Positions 1 to 10,051 of a stretch of DNA of 38,048 bases are shown in pieces (position 1 is the first letter of the stretch; every line of letters begins with the position of its first letter). Location of the stretch: positions 1 to 38,048 of the forward strand of contig NZ_BAIN01000023.1 of the NCBI RefSeq assembly GCF_000613285.1, read 5' to 3'. A program made the position numbers and the translations under genes. The DNA comes from Acetobacter papayae JCM 25143 (GTDB lineage: Bacteria; Pseudomonadota; Alphaproteobacteria; Acetobacterales; Acetobacteraceae). The notes beneath the pieces were generated by a model. The model had not been told where the DNA came from. It made no database searches and worked only from the letters and a program-made list of their open reading frames with translations.

Positions 1-141
1 TCGCGCACTGCCTGGCGCTTGCGCGCCCGCTTAAGCTGTGGCAGCCGTCCTTTTCTTCTGTCTATGCTTGCATCTATTTTTCTTTACCCTAACTTTCGTT
101 CAATAATGCGCGCGCCGCAAAATATTGAAGGAAAGAGGGAA

Positions 142-1125
142 ATGCCCATTTTTGTTGACGGCCCAGAGCTCAGTAAACGTGTAAAATATGCGATGAACAC
201 TGCAAACAGCGCAAGCTTCGCTGTTGCCTTTTGGGGACGTGGCGCTGCCGACGAGATCGGCATACGCGAAGATGCATCGGTACGTATTATCTGTAATCTT
301 GTGGGTGGCGGCACAAACCCAAGTGAAATTCGCAAACTCATTCAGCGGGGTGCCGAGGTAAGACAACTGAACACCCTTCACGCTAAAATCGGCGTAGTCG
401 ACACAATTAGCTTTCTCGGTTCTTCAAATATGTCGACAAACGGCCTTGGCAGTGATGGCTCACAATCTGGGTGGTTAGAGGCAAATATTATTTTTGAAGA
501 TGGTCATAATAAAATCGTCGAAATGTTTGAGGATTTTTGGACTAATTCAAAAGAAATAGAAGATAGTCACCTACGTCAAGCAGAAGAGGCATGGGCCGCC
601 CGCGTGAAAAGTGACGCAGCAGTTGCGGCAATATACCGGGAACGTAATATTATTGACGTGTTGCGTTCCGCCCCCGAGCATCTTGATGCTCTAAATGTAC
701 GGATGGTCGTATATAATCAAGTCGTTTTGGAAGAAGATATAAATATAATCCAAAGCGCAGATGATGAAGCCAAGAGAAGATATGGTGATATATTCGATAC
801 TTACTGGGATTGGGATAGCATGGCAACCGAAGCGCAGGATGCGTATTTAGTCAATTTTGAACGACCGGCTCGCGGACAGATATCAGGAGGAGGCATCTAC
901 CGTAGAGATGTGAAAAAATTTCCTGACTTTCAGTTGAACGGACAGACATTCCACCCAGCATTTAAAATCAGTGATATTGAAGGGATAACGGTAATTCCAA
1001 GAGACGTAGCCGTAATTCGCGCTGCTTTCTATGCTTATGTTCGATCTGGCATGGTTGGCGAAGGAGACAATTGTTATAATTTTCCTCTTTCTGAATTAGC
1101 TCCTTATCTTGATTCTATGAAATAA
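142..1125 (+). CDS. PLD-like (HxK) domain protein
   Basis: A 327-residue protein. The start at 142 is preferred over the upstream in-frame ATG at 19 because a good ribosome binding site (AGGAAAGAGGG) lies just before it. Residues 80-96 hold a phospholipase D superfamily motif: H80-x-K82-x4-D87, then the S94-S95-N96 turn. Only one HxK copy is visible, so an active enzyme would have to dimerise, as in single-domain PLD nucleases such as Nuc and BfiI. The second half (about 160-327) is not recognised; it is rich in acidic and aromatic residues and has no membrane segment. PLD-like proteins of this size often accompany restriction or defence genes, but no partner is visible because the gene sits at the window edge. 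Family assignment is fairly sure; function is not known. Confidence 0.7.
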   Translation: MPIFVDGPELSKRVKYAMNTANSASFAVAFWGRGAADEIGIREDASVRIICNLVGGGTNPSEIRKLIQRGAEVRQLNTLHAKIGVVDTISFLGSSNMSTNGLGSDGSQSGWLEANIIFEDGHNKIVEMFEDFWTNSKEIEDSHLRQAEEAWAARVKSDAAVAAIYRERNIIDVLRSAPEHLDALNVRMVVYNQVVLEEDINIIQSADDEAKRRYGDIFDTYWDWDSMATEAQDAYLVNFERPARGQISGGGIYRRDVKKFPDFQLNGQTFHPAFKISDIEGITVIPRDVAVIRAAFYAYVRSGMVGEGDNCYNFPLSELAPYLDSMK

Positions 1126-1210
1126 TTACATTTAAATTTATGAGTTTGTCGTTATTAAAAAAGTTCACTGGGCAACGCTCATCTCTTAACAAACATACTT
1201 GCGTTTCGTT

Positions 1211-2183
1211 CTACCCCGGCCCCACACTCTCCCCAAACGCGCCAGCGGGCATGCTCCAGCGTGAAGTCACAATCGGCCCGTGCCACTGGTGCTCCAGTGC
1301 GCGGGCCACAAGATCAGGTCTAGCCAGCGCTGCCCCATAGACCCGGCCCCTGTCGGCATACTGGTGCAGTCCACATTCACGCTTCATGGTGCAACCAAAA
1401 CGCTGCTCCAGCACTGCCAGCGCAGCAAAACGCTCGGGCATGATGTGGCGCAGGGTTGCCGCCTGATCCACACTCATGAACACACACAGCGCACAGGAGA
1501 GCCGCCCGAAACCCAGTTGATAGGGAAGTGCGGGGATGACGCCATAGCGCTGCAGGATCGCCCAGATGGCAGCCTCGTTCCATGCGTGCACGGGCCGCCA
1601 GTGATCAACATGCCTGCACCGGCGCTGGCTCGCCCGCGTATCCGTGCGATGCGGGCCAAACACAGTATACCGCGCACGGTTCGGACTTTCTTCGGCCCGC
1701 TCCCCGGTGACGAACAGCGTACGCCGCCCCAGAAAACGATCCTGCGCGCGCAGGGCCATGTCGGCCACATCGATCTTGGCCGTCGCACTGCAATAGCGTG
1801 TGCTGAGGCTCGCACTGACCTGCGGGAAGCGCAGGCGGGTGCCAATGGGGCCTGCGCCGCCACGGCGCACGAGCTGCTGGGGTCTCACACAGAACGGCAG
1901 CGGTGGGCACAGCGTCGCGCAGGATTTCACCCTGCAATCCGCCCTCACGCCAGGACAGATAATAGGGCACCCCAAAATGCTGCGCCAGTGCGCGGACATA
2001 GGGCGTGGTGGAAGGCCAGTCCATAAAGGCCGCCCCCTGCCCGTCCACATCATGGTGCCACAGTTCCATCCGCTCCATGGGTGCGCCACAGTCCAATAGG
2101 TGGAGCAGGGCCGCCACACTGTCCTTGCCGCCACTACAGGCGACAATGATCCTCTCGTAGCTGTTAACGTCGATCTGCTCCAT
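1211..2183 (-). pseudogene. PAPS reductase-family protein, one frameshift
   Basis: Reading starts at 2183 (MEQIDVN) and shows the PP-loop S17-G-G-K-D-S22 that binds ATP or PAPS in the adenine nucleotide alpha-hydrolase fold. After about 100 residues the frame must shift by one base near 1880, at a CCCC run. Removing one C gives a continuous protein of about 323 residues ending at 1211. Downstream conserved pieces are RYCS (C131), FVTGERAEES, HVDHWRPVHAW and GRLSCALC (C230, C233). The three cysteines could hold an iron-sulfur cluster, as in some relatives. It is the last gene downstream of the methylase-helicase, on the same strand and 82 bp away. Members are usually annotated as PAPS reductase, but a role in sulfate assimilation is unproven; DndC-like DNA chemistry is an alternative. 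The frameshift may be a real mutation or a sequence error. Confidence 0.75.
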
Positions 2184-2265
2184 GGTGCAGCGCCTTTCAG
2201 GGGTGTGGTTTCATACTCGCTCCAGTATGCCGTCCGGCGTTGTGACGCCGGACGGCGGAGCGGAA

Positions 2266-5200
2266 TCAGGCCGCGTCCCTGAGGGGGCTGTCTGCCTCCC
2301 TGATCGGGTCGGTCATGGGCATGTCGTCATTAGCCGGGGCCTCCTCCTCCCCTGCCCCACTGGTGGCCGCGAGATCGGCTTCGAGATCCGCCAATGCGGT
2401 GCGTTTCTCATCGAGCAGCGCCTTTTCACGGAACGGGACATCGAGACGCGTGAGGTAGGACGGAAGACGCCGGGCCGCCTCCTCGCCAATCCGCCGGGCC
2501 TCGGCCAGTTCGGCATCAAGACGCAGCACAAGGTTCTCGATCCGGGCCACCAGCCCCAGCGGTTTCGTGTCCTGGTCCACGGTGACATCCTCCGTTGCAT
2601 GCGCGAAAGCGACAGACAGCCCGGCCTCCGTCACCAGCCGGTCCTCGCTAAAACGCTGGCGGCTGACGGCATCGAGCGTGACGGCGAAGCCCCCGAGACG
2701 TCCGAGCGTCCACCGGCCTTCCTGCGCGTTCCTGACGGCCAGACGGATCTGGGCCAGCAGGAACGCCCCGGCCTTCTCACGCTCGGTGATCACACCACGC
2801 TCGGTCTCGAAGCGGAACGCCTCGCCGCGTGTGGCCACACGGGCGGCCAGATCGGCCTCGATCAGCGGAATCCGGGCCTGCGCCCAGGCAATCTCACGCT
2901 CGGCCTGCTGGACTGCCCGGCGCACGGCGAACTGGTCGTCGTAATGGGCAGCATAGAGGCGTTCGAGCCGTGAGAGTTCCGCCTCCAGACCGGCTTTGTG
3001 CATGAGGCGCATATCCCCCGAGGCCAGCGCCTTGGCCATGGCGAACTGATTGCCTTCCCCATTCAGGTCTTCCACACGGCGGATGGAGCGGTCCCCGGAC
3101 ATGGCCAGAGCGATGAAGCGCAGCTTGCGTTCGAGCAACTGCCAGTTGGTGGCATCCACCGAGCCTTCCTGCGCATAGGCAAAAATCCGGATTTCCGGGT
3201 TCTGGTTGCCCTGCCGCTCGATGCGCCCCTCACGCTGGACGATGTCGGAGACCAGCCAGGGCACATCCAGATGATGCAGGGCCAGAAGCCGCTGCTGGGC
3301 GTTGACCCCGGTGCCCATGGTCTGGGTGCTGCCGATCAGGATGCGCTTGTGTCCGGCATTGAGATCGCCGAACAGGCGCTGCTTGGCTTCCGCCTTTTTG
3401 TAATCCTGCATGAAGGCGATCTGCTCGCGCGGCACCCCCATGCGGACCAGCTCGTCACGGATCCACAGATAGGCGGAGAAGCCCCGCTTGCCCTCGGCCC
3501 CCACCGTGCCCAGGTCCGAGAAAATCATCTGCACCGCACCCGGCACCGCATAAGGCTGGCCCGTCTCGGGATTGGTGTAACGGTTCTGCGCACTCTCTTC
3601 CCAGATGGCGAAGACATTGCGGATCATGAGGTCGAGCTTGCTGTCCTCCCCCTCCCCTGCCCGGCCCCAGCCAACAAAGCGCAGATCGAGGGCGGCATGG
3701 CGGGCATCCCCCATGACCGAGAGCAGGATGTCGTCGCCCTTCTGAGGCCTGCCGGTACGGTTCTCAATCGCCGTGATCCGCTCGGCCAGCGTCTTCTGAT
3801 AGGCACGGAAGCGCGCATGAACAGGTGCCACGACAATCTGGCGGTGCCCACCGCGCACGGCTGGCAGGCTCACATAGCGGCGCAGATCGTCCTGCTGCAC
3901 CACATCGGCGAAGTCACGATAGAGCGCCATGAGGTCCGCGACATTGACGAACTCGGTAAAGCGGGTCACGGGCTTGTAGAGACCACTGGGCTGGAGTTCG
4001 AGTTCGGTCCGGGTTTCCCCGAAATTGGCCGCCCAGGCGTCGAACTCATGCAGGCCGCGGCTGCGCAGGGCATCGAGCGCCATAAACCGCTGCACGGAGT
4101 AGAGTTCGCCCAGTGTGTTCGTGATGGGGCTTCCAGAGGCCAGCACCAGTGCGCGGCCGGGATTGATCCGCTCCAGATAGCGGGCCTTGACGAAGAGGTC
4201 CCATGCGCGCTGCGAGCCTTCCGGAGCCACGCCCTTGAGGTCGCCCTGATTGGTGGCGAAGCTCAGCTTGCGGAACTGCTGGGCTTCATCCACGAGGATC
4301 TGATCGATCCCCAGTTCTCCCAGATGCAGCAGATCATCCTTGATGGTCGCCAGCCCTTCGAGCCTGGCTTCCATCGTCTCCTTCATGTGCTCGATGCGTT
4401 TGCGCGACAGCCGGTCGTCTTTGTCTATTTCACAGAGCAGCGTCTCGTAGGCGTCGATCTGATCCTCGATCATGCTGCGCTCGAACGCCGCTTCCACAGG
4501 AATGAACTTGAAGGCGTCATGGGTGATGATGATCGCATCCCAGTTGCCGGTGCCGGCCCGCGCCAGAAAGCGCTGACGTTTGGCCTTGGCGAAGTTCGTC
4601 TCATCCGCCACGAGGATTTTGGCTGTGGGATAGAGCATCAGGAACTCGCGGGCCATCTGGGCGAGGCAGTGCCCCGGCACCACGATCATCGCCTTGCTGA
4701 CCAGCCCCAGGCGCTTCTGTTCCATGACGGCGGCGCACATGGAGAAGGTTTTTCCCGACCCCACGGCATGGGCGATATAGGTGCTGCCCGCGGCGATGAT
4801 CCGCCAGATCACGCGTTTCTGGTGTTCGCGTAAGGCAATGACGGTGCTCGCACCCGGCAGCTTCAGATGGGCGCCGTTGAACAGGCGCGGCACGAGGTTG
4901 TTGTAGGTGTCGTTATAGAGGCGCACCAGCCGGTCAGCCCGCTCGGCATCCTGCCAGACCCAGTTCTGGAACGCCTGCCGGATGGCGGCGAGCTTCTCCT
5001 TCGCGGCTTCGGTTTCCTGCGTATTCAGCACACGGGTATCGTTGCCGTTTGAATCCCTGACCGTATCCCAGATTTTGGGAGAGGCCTGTGTGAGCGCATC
5101 TTCAAGCAGCTCTCCGGCGTGACGGCGTTCCGTGCCCCAGACCGAGGTCGCTTCGGCCCGCCCGAAGAACGGTCGTTTGTCGACACTCCAGCAGGCCACC

Positions 5201-7392
5201 TCGGCGGTATGGTGGATGGTGGTCTCAACCCCCAGCACCTCGCGGGTGAAGGCCACGATGTCACTCACAGGCAACCAGGGCGCACCCAGACGCGCCGTAA
5301 TATCGGACGGCCTCAGATCCTCAGGCTGGGCCCGTTCCAGTGCTGCCGCTGTGCGCGCGAAACGCGGGTCGCTCTTCGCGGCCTCACGGGCTGCCACGAG
5401 CTTGGTGCGCACGGCCCCAGACAGCAGCTCGTCCGACGCCACCCATACATCGCCACCGAAGCGCGAGGCTTCGGGATCGAGATAAACGGCCTCGCCCAGT
5501 TCGGTCAGCGCCTCATCACGCTACTGCCTGTCAGCTCAGCGATCAGGGGCAGATCGACACGCCCCAGGTCATGCAGGCAGACGGCCAGCGCGTCATGCGC
5601 GGAATGGATTTCTGGCTCGATCGGCGCATGGATGACGCGCTCGGTAAACAGCGGCCCCGGCCGTGCGGTCTGGGTCGCCTCATCATACTCTTCAATGGAA
5701 GAGACCAGCCAGACATCGGGATCATCATAGAAGGGCTGGAGGTTGGGCCTGCGGCGGCTTTCGGTTTCCTCGCCGGTGGTGGCGTTCACCCTGACGGTGG
5801 TGTTGGTGAGGTTGATCGGCCCGAACTGGCGGGTAAAGCTCTGCCAGGCCTGCCGCAGCCGATGCTGGTGCCGCCCGAAAGGCTGGTTGTCCATCTGGGC
5901 GCGTAGCACCGCCTTGGCCGCGTCCCGCACGGGGATCATGGCTTCGATGATGCGCGCATGCTTCTGGAACAGACCGTCTTTCTGCTCACCCTTGCGGATC
6001 GGCACTTCCTGACCTGCGCCACCAATGACCTGATGCAGGACACGATTGTGCAGATAATAGCTGCCTTCCTTCAGGTCGGCCCCTGAAGCCGCTGTGCCCA
6101 CGGACAGCCCGTCCAGTTCGGGCCGCGTAATACGCTGCTCTACAGGGGGCAGAAACCGGCTTTCGGGGGCGATGCGGGCCAGAGCTTCCGGCAGGGCGGT
6201 TTGCAGATCCACACCCGCCACCGGCAGACAGCAGTAATCCAGTCCGAACTGACTGCCAGCCCATCCATGCTGGCCTAGCACCTGCGCGGGGTTATCAAGG
6301 AAATAGCGGTTGATCCATAACGGGCCGCGCCCCTCATCACTGTCAGGCACGACCGCCGTTTCCAGCCAGGCCTGATCGCCGGGCAGCTCACCGATCATGC
6401 GCTTGCGGAACACCAGCAGATCGAGCACGACCTCGGTACCGGCCTCAGCACTCATCGCGCCCGCGGGCAGACGCACAGCTCCCAGCAGGTCAGCCTCTTC
6501 GGCGATGTGCCGCCGCGCTTTTGGCTCGCTCTTGTCCAGCGTGTGGCGTGAGGTCACGAAGGCGGCAAAACCACCGGGGCGCAGGGCACTGAGTGAGCGC
6601 GCGAGGAACCAGTCATGGAGACTGAAGCCGCGCAGATCCCGCTGTTCAGGCGTGTTGACCAGACGGTTGGAGAACGGCGGATTGCCGATGGCCAGATCGT
6701 AGTCACTGGCGAGCGTGGCCTTGGTGAAGTCTTCCGACTGATCCACTGTTTGGGATAGAGCTTACGGGCGATACGGGCCGCGATGCTGTCCATCTCAATG
6801 CCGGTAAAGGCAATCCGGCCTTCGAGCCGTTCGGGCCTGAGGGCGATGAACTGCCCGATGCCGCAGCCGGGTTCCAGAACGGAGCCACCCTGAAAGCCAC
6901 GCTTCATGAGCATGTCCCAGATGGCGGTGACTATATGTTCCGGGGTGTAATGGGCATACTGGGTGGAGCGGGCGAGGGCGGCATGCTCCGTCTCGCTACA
7001 GGCAGCTTCCAGCGCCTTACCAAGGCTTTCCCATCCAGCCCGATACGGCTCGCCGCCACGGGGGAAGAGGGCGTTGGCCAGTTCACCGGCCCCAAAGCCA
7101 ATGAAACGGCTCAGCACAGCCTGCTCGTCGGGGGTTGCATTACGGTCTTCGGTTTCAAGCGTTCCCAGCAGCTTGATCGCCGCAATATTGTCCCGCGCAC
7201 GGTCTTTCCAGCTGGTGGCAAGGCCACGGGTGCCCATCAGGCGGAAATCGGTCTGGGGGATGACCAGTGGGGTTTCTGCGACGGGGGAGGGGAGGGGCTG
7301 TCTTCGCCTTCAAGCTCCCCCCAGAACAGGTCTGAGGCGCCACTGAGGGACGAGGAAGAGAACAGGCTGAGCTGATCACCGAACAGGGACAT
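2266..7392 (-). pseudogene. Giant adenine methylase-helicase, three frameshifts
   Basis: One plasmid gene in four frame segments. It begins MSLFGDQLSLF at 7392 (GGAG upstream). Each break behaves as a one-base deletion: near 7280 (C run), near 6752 (AAA) and near 5523. The repaired length is about 1,709 residues. The N-terminal third is an N6-adenine methyltransferase with motif I (VLEPGCGIGQF) and motif IV (IGNPPFSN). The C-terminal two thirds is a superfamily 2 helicase with Walker A AHAVGSGKT, box II VDEAQQ, ASGSPITNT, and motif VI QREGRIERQG. This architecture is widespread on alphaproteobacterial plasmids and is usually called N12-class methylase or SNF2-like helicase; its role is unsettled (anti-restriction or transfer has been proposed). 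The C-terminal piece, 2266-5442, remains open for 1,058 codons. Whether the gene is dead depends on the frameshifts being real. Confidence 0.85.
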
Positions 7393-7643
7393 GGAAGGCT
7401 CCGGACAAACGCCGAACGCCGCCTGCGTCTGGGACGAGGCGGTGATCGGGGAGGATGGGACAACAGCAGGGAAGGGGACTGAGCGCTGTCTCGCGTCAGA
7501 TTTTCTTCTGCATGCTGTCTCCGGAACCGGGCCTGTGGGACGGGGGCAAAGGCGGCGCCTGCGCCGGGATCGGGCTGACTTCAGGCAGACCGACCCACCC
7601 TTTGCGCACGGCGCTCAGGCTGGTCGGAGTTTTTTTGTTGGTT

Positions 7644-7659
7644 GTTGACATCTGTCAAC
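7644..7659 (+). promoter_or_regulatory. parS-like inverted repeat, copy 1
   Basis: GTTGACATCTGTCAAC: two perfect 7-bp arms around a 2-bp centre, about 100 bp upstream of parA. It fits the repABC parS pattern GTTNNCNGCNGNNAAC except for T instead of G at position 8. Likely the ParB (RepB) binding centromere and/or the ParA operator. Confidence 0.75.
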
Positions 7660-7675
7660 TTCGTTTCTGTTTTTA

Positions 7676-7691
7676 GTTGACAGATGTCAAC
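7676..7691 (-). promoter_or_regulatory. parS-like inverted repeat, copy 2
   Basis: The same 16-bp sequence as copy 1, in opposite orientation and 16 bp away. The match extends to 20 bp (7675-7694 against 7641-7660), so copies 1 and 2 together make a larger inverted repeat in the parA leader. Confidence 0.75.
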
Positions 7692-7756
7692 AACACCATA
7701 AAATGCGCTATTATAATTCTTCGATACTATATACCGCACCCGGCGCATTGTGGCGC

Positions 7757-8983
7757 ATGTTGATGAGGGAAACGACCTTGGCCGATATAAGCAATACAGA
7801 TGATAGCAACACGCTTGACGTGCTACTGTCTGATCAAGCCCGCGCACTTTCAAGTCAGCTTCAAGCTCACCGGATGGAATTATTCCCTCCCATGGCGCAG
7901 AAAACTCTACGATCATTTCAAATTGGCGAGGTTGCGAAAATACTTGGGTTGAAGCCAGGATATTTGAGGAACCTCGCATTAGAAGGGAAAGGCCCCATTC
8001 CAGAAATAGGCAACGGTGGCCGTCGATCTTATAGCGCTGACCAAATACTAGAGTTGCGCGAATATTTGGACTCCAACGCGCGCAATGGTCGGAGATATAT
8101 GCCGACACGCACGGCGACAGAAGAACTGCAAGTGATTGCTGTGGTGAATTTCAAAGGCGGAAGTGGAAAGACAACGTCAGCGGCCCATCTAGCTCAAGGA
8201 TTAGCTTTAGATGGGCTGCGTGTGTTGGCGATTGATCTTGACCCACAAGCCAGCTTATCGGCGCTGCATGGCTTTCAGCCGGAGTTTGATGTGCATGAAA
8301 ATGAGACATTATATGGCGCGATAAGATACGACGACAATCGACGTCCCATGTCGGAATTAATCAGGAAAACAAATTTCCCAGGGCTTGATATTGTGCCCGG
8401 GAATATTGAGCTGTCCGAATTTGAATACGAAACGCCACGGTTTTTGGCATCGTCTGATCAAGCTGGTGCGATCTTCTTTTCACGGGTCGATGCTGCGTTA
8501 GAAGACGTGCAAGATAATTATGATGTGGTCATTATCGACTGCCCGCCTCAACTTGGATACCTAACAATGTCTGCTGTGTGTGCAGCTACTGGGCTTCTTA
8601 TCACAGTTCACCCCCAGATGCTTGACGTGATGTCCATGTGTCAATTCCTGCTTATGATGAGCGATGTAATGACACATCTACGGAATGCTGGGGGAAATGT
8701 GTCCTACAATTGGGTTCGATATTTAATGACCCGGTTTGAGCCTTCCGACGCGCCGCAAACGAATATGGCTGGATTTATGAGATCTCTTTTCGGAGATCAT
8801 GTGCTCAAATTTCCCATGTTGAAAAGCACTGCAGTGTCTGACGCAGCGATAACCAAGCAAACAGTTTTTGAGATTGAGAGGCGGCAATTTACGGGCGCCA
8901 CTTATGACCGAGCGCTAGAATCCGTGAACGCGGTGAATGGTGAGATCAGAGACCTAATTTTTAGCTCATGGGGAAGAAGTTAA
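7757..8983 (+). CDS. parA: ParA/RepA plasmid partition ATPase (repABC type)
   Basis: Type Ia partition ATPase that positions plasmid copies by nucleoid-bound ATP cycling with ParB. The sequence shows an N-terminal MerR-like HTH (FQIGEVAKILGLKPGYLRNLALEGKGP) and the deviant Walker A motif KGGSGKTT. Further signatures are IDLDPQASLSALHG and IIDCPPQLGYL, with NETLYGAIRYDD in the style of repABC RepA. Start choice is weak: in-frame ATGs occur at 7703, 7757 and 7763, none with a strong ribosome binding site; 7757 or 7763 gives the usual length of about 406-408 residues. The HTH suggests autorepression through the two inverted repeats upstream. parB follows after 63 bp that contain a third repeat. 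Confidence 0.93.
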   Translation: MLMRETTLADISNTDDSNTLDVLLSDQARALSSQLQAHRMELFPPMAQKTLRSFQIGEVAKILGLKPGYLRNLALEGKGPIPEIGNGGRRSYSADQILELREYLDSNARNGRRYMPTRTATEELQVIAVVNFKGGSGKTTSAAHLAQGLALDGLRVLAIDLDPQASLSALHGFQPEFDVHENETLYGAIRYDDNRRPMSELIRKTNFPGLDIVPGNIELSEFEYETPRFLASSDQAGAIFFSRVDAALEDVQDNYDVVIIDCPPQLGYLTMSAVCAATGLLITVHPQMLDVMSMCQFLLMMSDVMTHLRNAGGNVSYNWVRYLMTRFEPSDAPQTNMAGFMRSLFGDHVLKFPMLKSTAVSDAAITKQTVFEIERRQFTGATYDRALESVNAVNGEIRDLIFSSWGRS

Positions 8984-9004
8984 GCCTCTCCTTCCTTTAG
9001 CTTT

Positions 9005-9020
9005 GTTGACATCTGTCAAC
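9005..9020 (+). promoter_or_regulatory. parS-like inverted repeat, copy 3
   Basis: Identical to copy 1 (GTTGACATCTGTCAAC), in the parA-parB intergenic gap, 27 bp before the parB start. The flanks TT and TTC are also shared with copy 1. Sites between or around the partition genes are usual for repABC plasmids. Confidence 0.75.
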
Positions 9021-9046
9021 TTCACCCAGTTAGAAGGTCTTCGATC

Positions 9047-10051
9047 ATGGCAAGAAAAAACACGCTTGGCTTAATTCCTCCCATCGGTTCCTCAGACGCG
9101 TTGAATACCGCACAACATGTGCGGCCCTCGCAAACATTCAGAACAGGAGGAGCGTTAGGCTCGGTAGCAAAAAGCTTAGGCAGTTTAGCAGAAACTGCAA
9201 GCAAAGCAGATGAGTTAGAAAAAGCCCTGAAAGCAGGAACTGTTATTGTTGAGATAGATCCACAGCTTATTGACGACGCTTTCGTTAGGGATCGCCTTGA
9301 GACCAAAGATGATGGTTACGAGGAGTTAAAAGCAGCCATTGAAAAATCTGGGCAACTGAGTCCTATTTTAGTACGACCCCATCCAACTGTGACAGGCCGC
9401 TATCAAATAGCATTTGGTCACCGGCGGGTAATGATATGCCGCGAACTCCACCGTGCTGTTAAAGCATCTGTAAAGGACATGACCGACCACGAATTAGTGG
9501 TTGCTCTGGGCCAAGAAAACAGCATGCGAACGGATTTGTCATTTTTAGAACGTGCGTTGTTTGCCCAAAACTTGAACGCAAAAGGTTATGACAGAGCTAC
9601 TGTCATGTCGGCATTGGGGGTTGATAAGACCCTGCTGTCACGCATGCTTACAATAGTCGAGAGCATTCCAGGTGCCGTTGTGGATTATGTAGGGCGGTCT
9701 CCGTCCATAGGAAGAACACGCTGGCAAGCTCTCAGCGATCTTTTCCGAGATCCAATCGTGGTTGAAAGATGTGTTCATTGGCTACAAACGGACCGAGCCA
9801 AGACAATCGTTCGCGATGACCGTTTTAAAGCGGTGCTAAAAGAAGCATCTAAAAAAGTGGGAGTTTCGGCTGCTTCTTCTGACAAGCAGAGCGACTGGGT
9901 TTCTGATGATAAAAATGTTTCTATTCAGTTTAGCTTACGAAAAAGTCGGGCAGTCATTGATGTTAATCCGGAAATGGGATCGACATTCAGCCAGTTTTTG
10001 ATTGATGAACTGCCCGCTCTTTACAAGAAGTTTCAGAGTGGTGAAAATTAA
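9047..10051 (+). CDS. parB: ParB/RepB partition protein (repABC type)
   Basis: A 334-residue centromere-binding CTPase-type ParB. The N-terminus (MARKNTLGLIPPI) matches repABC RepB proteins. The ParB/Sulfiredoxin-like core spans about 65-165, with the nucleotide-binding motif FGHRRVMICREL and GQENSMRTDLSFLERA. The HTH lies around 170-200 (GYDRATVMSALGVDKTLLSRML). A variable C-terminal dimerisation part follows. It is transcribed with parA, and its target is presumably the GTTGACA-NN-TGTCAAC repeats. Its stop overlaps by 4 bp the end of the convergent Rep gene. Confidence 0.92.
   Translation: MARKNTLGLIPPIGSSDALNTAQHVRPSQTFRTGGALGSVAKSLGSLAETASKADELEKALKAGTVIVEIDPQLIDDAFVRDRLETKDDGYEELKAAIEKSGQLSPILVRPHPTVTGRYQIAFGHRRVMICRELHRAVKASVKDMTDHELVVALGQENSMRTDLSFLERALFAQNLNAKGYDRATVMSALGVDKTLLSRMLTIVESIPGAVVDYVGRSPSIGRTRWQALSDLFRDPIVVERCVHWLQTDRAKTIVRDDRFKAVLKEASKKVGVSAASSDKQSDWVSDDKNVSIQFSLRKSRAVIDVNPEMGSTFSQFLIDELPALYKKFQSGEN

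Noticed and set aside
1280-2026. A 248-codon plus-strand frame over the PAPS reductase-like gene.
   Set aside because: The minus-strand product has clear family motifs across the frameshift; the plus frame has none.
2998-4833. A 611-codon plus-strand open frame.
   Set aside because: It lies wholly antisense to the helicase gene in GC-rich sequence and shows no protein motifs; it is a codon-bias shadow.
7391-7648. An 85-codon plus-strand frame in the parA upstream region.
   Set aside because: It has no ribosome binding site or motif and overlaps the methylase-helicase leader and the parS-like repeats.
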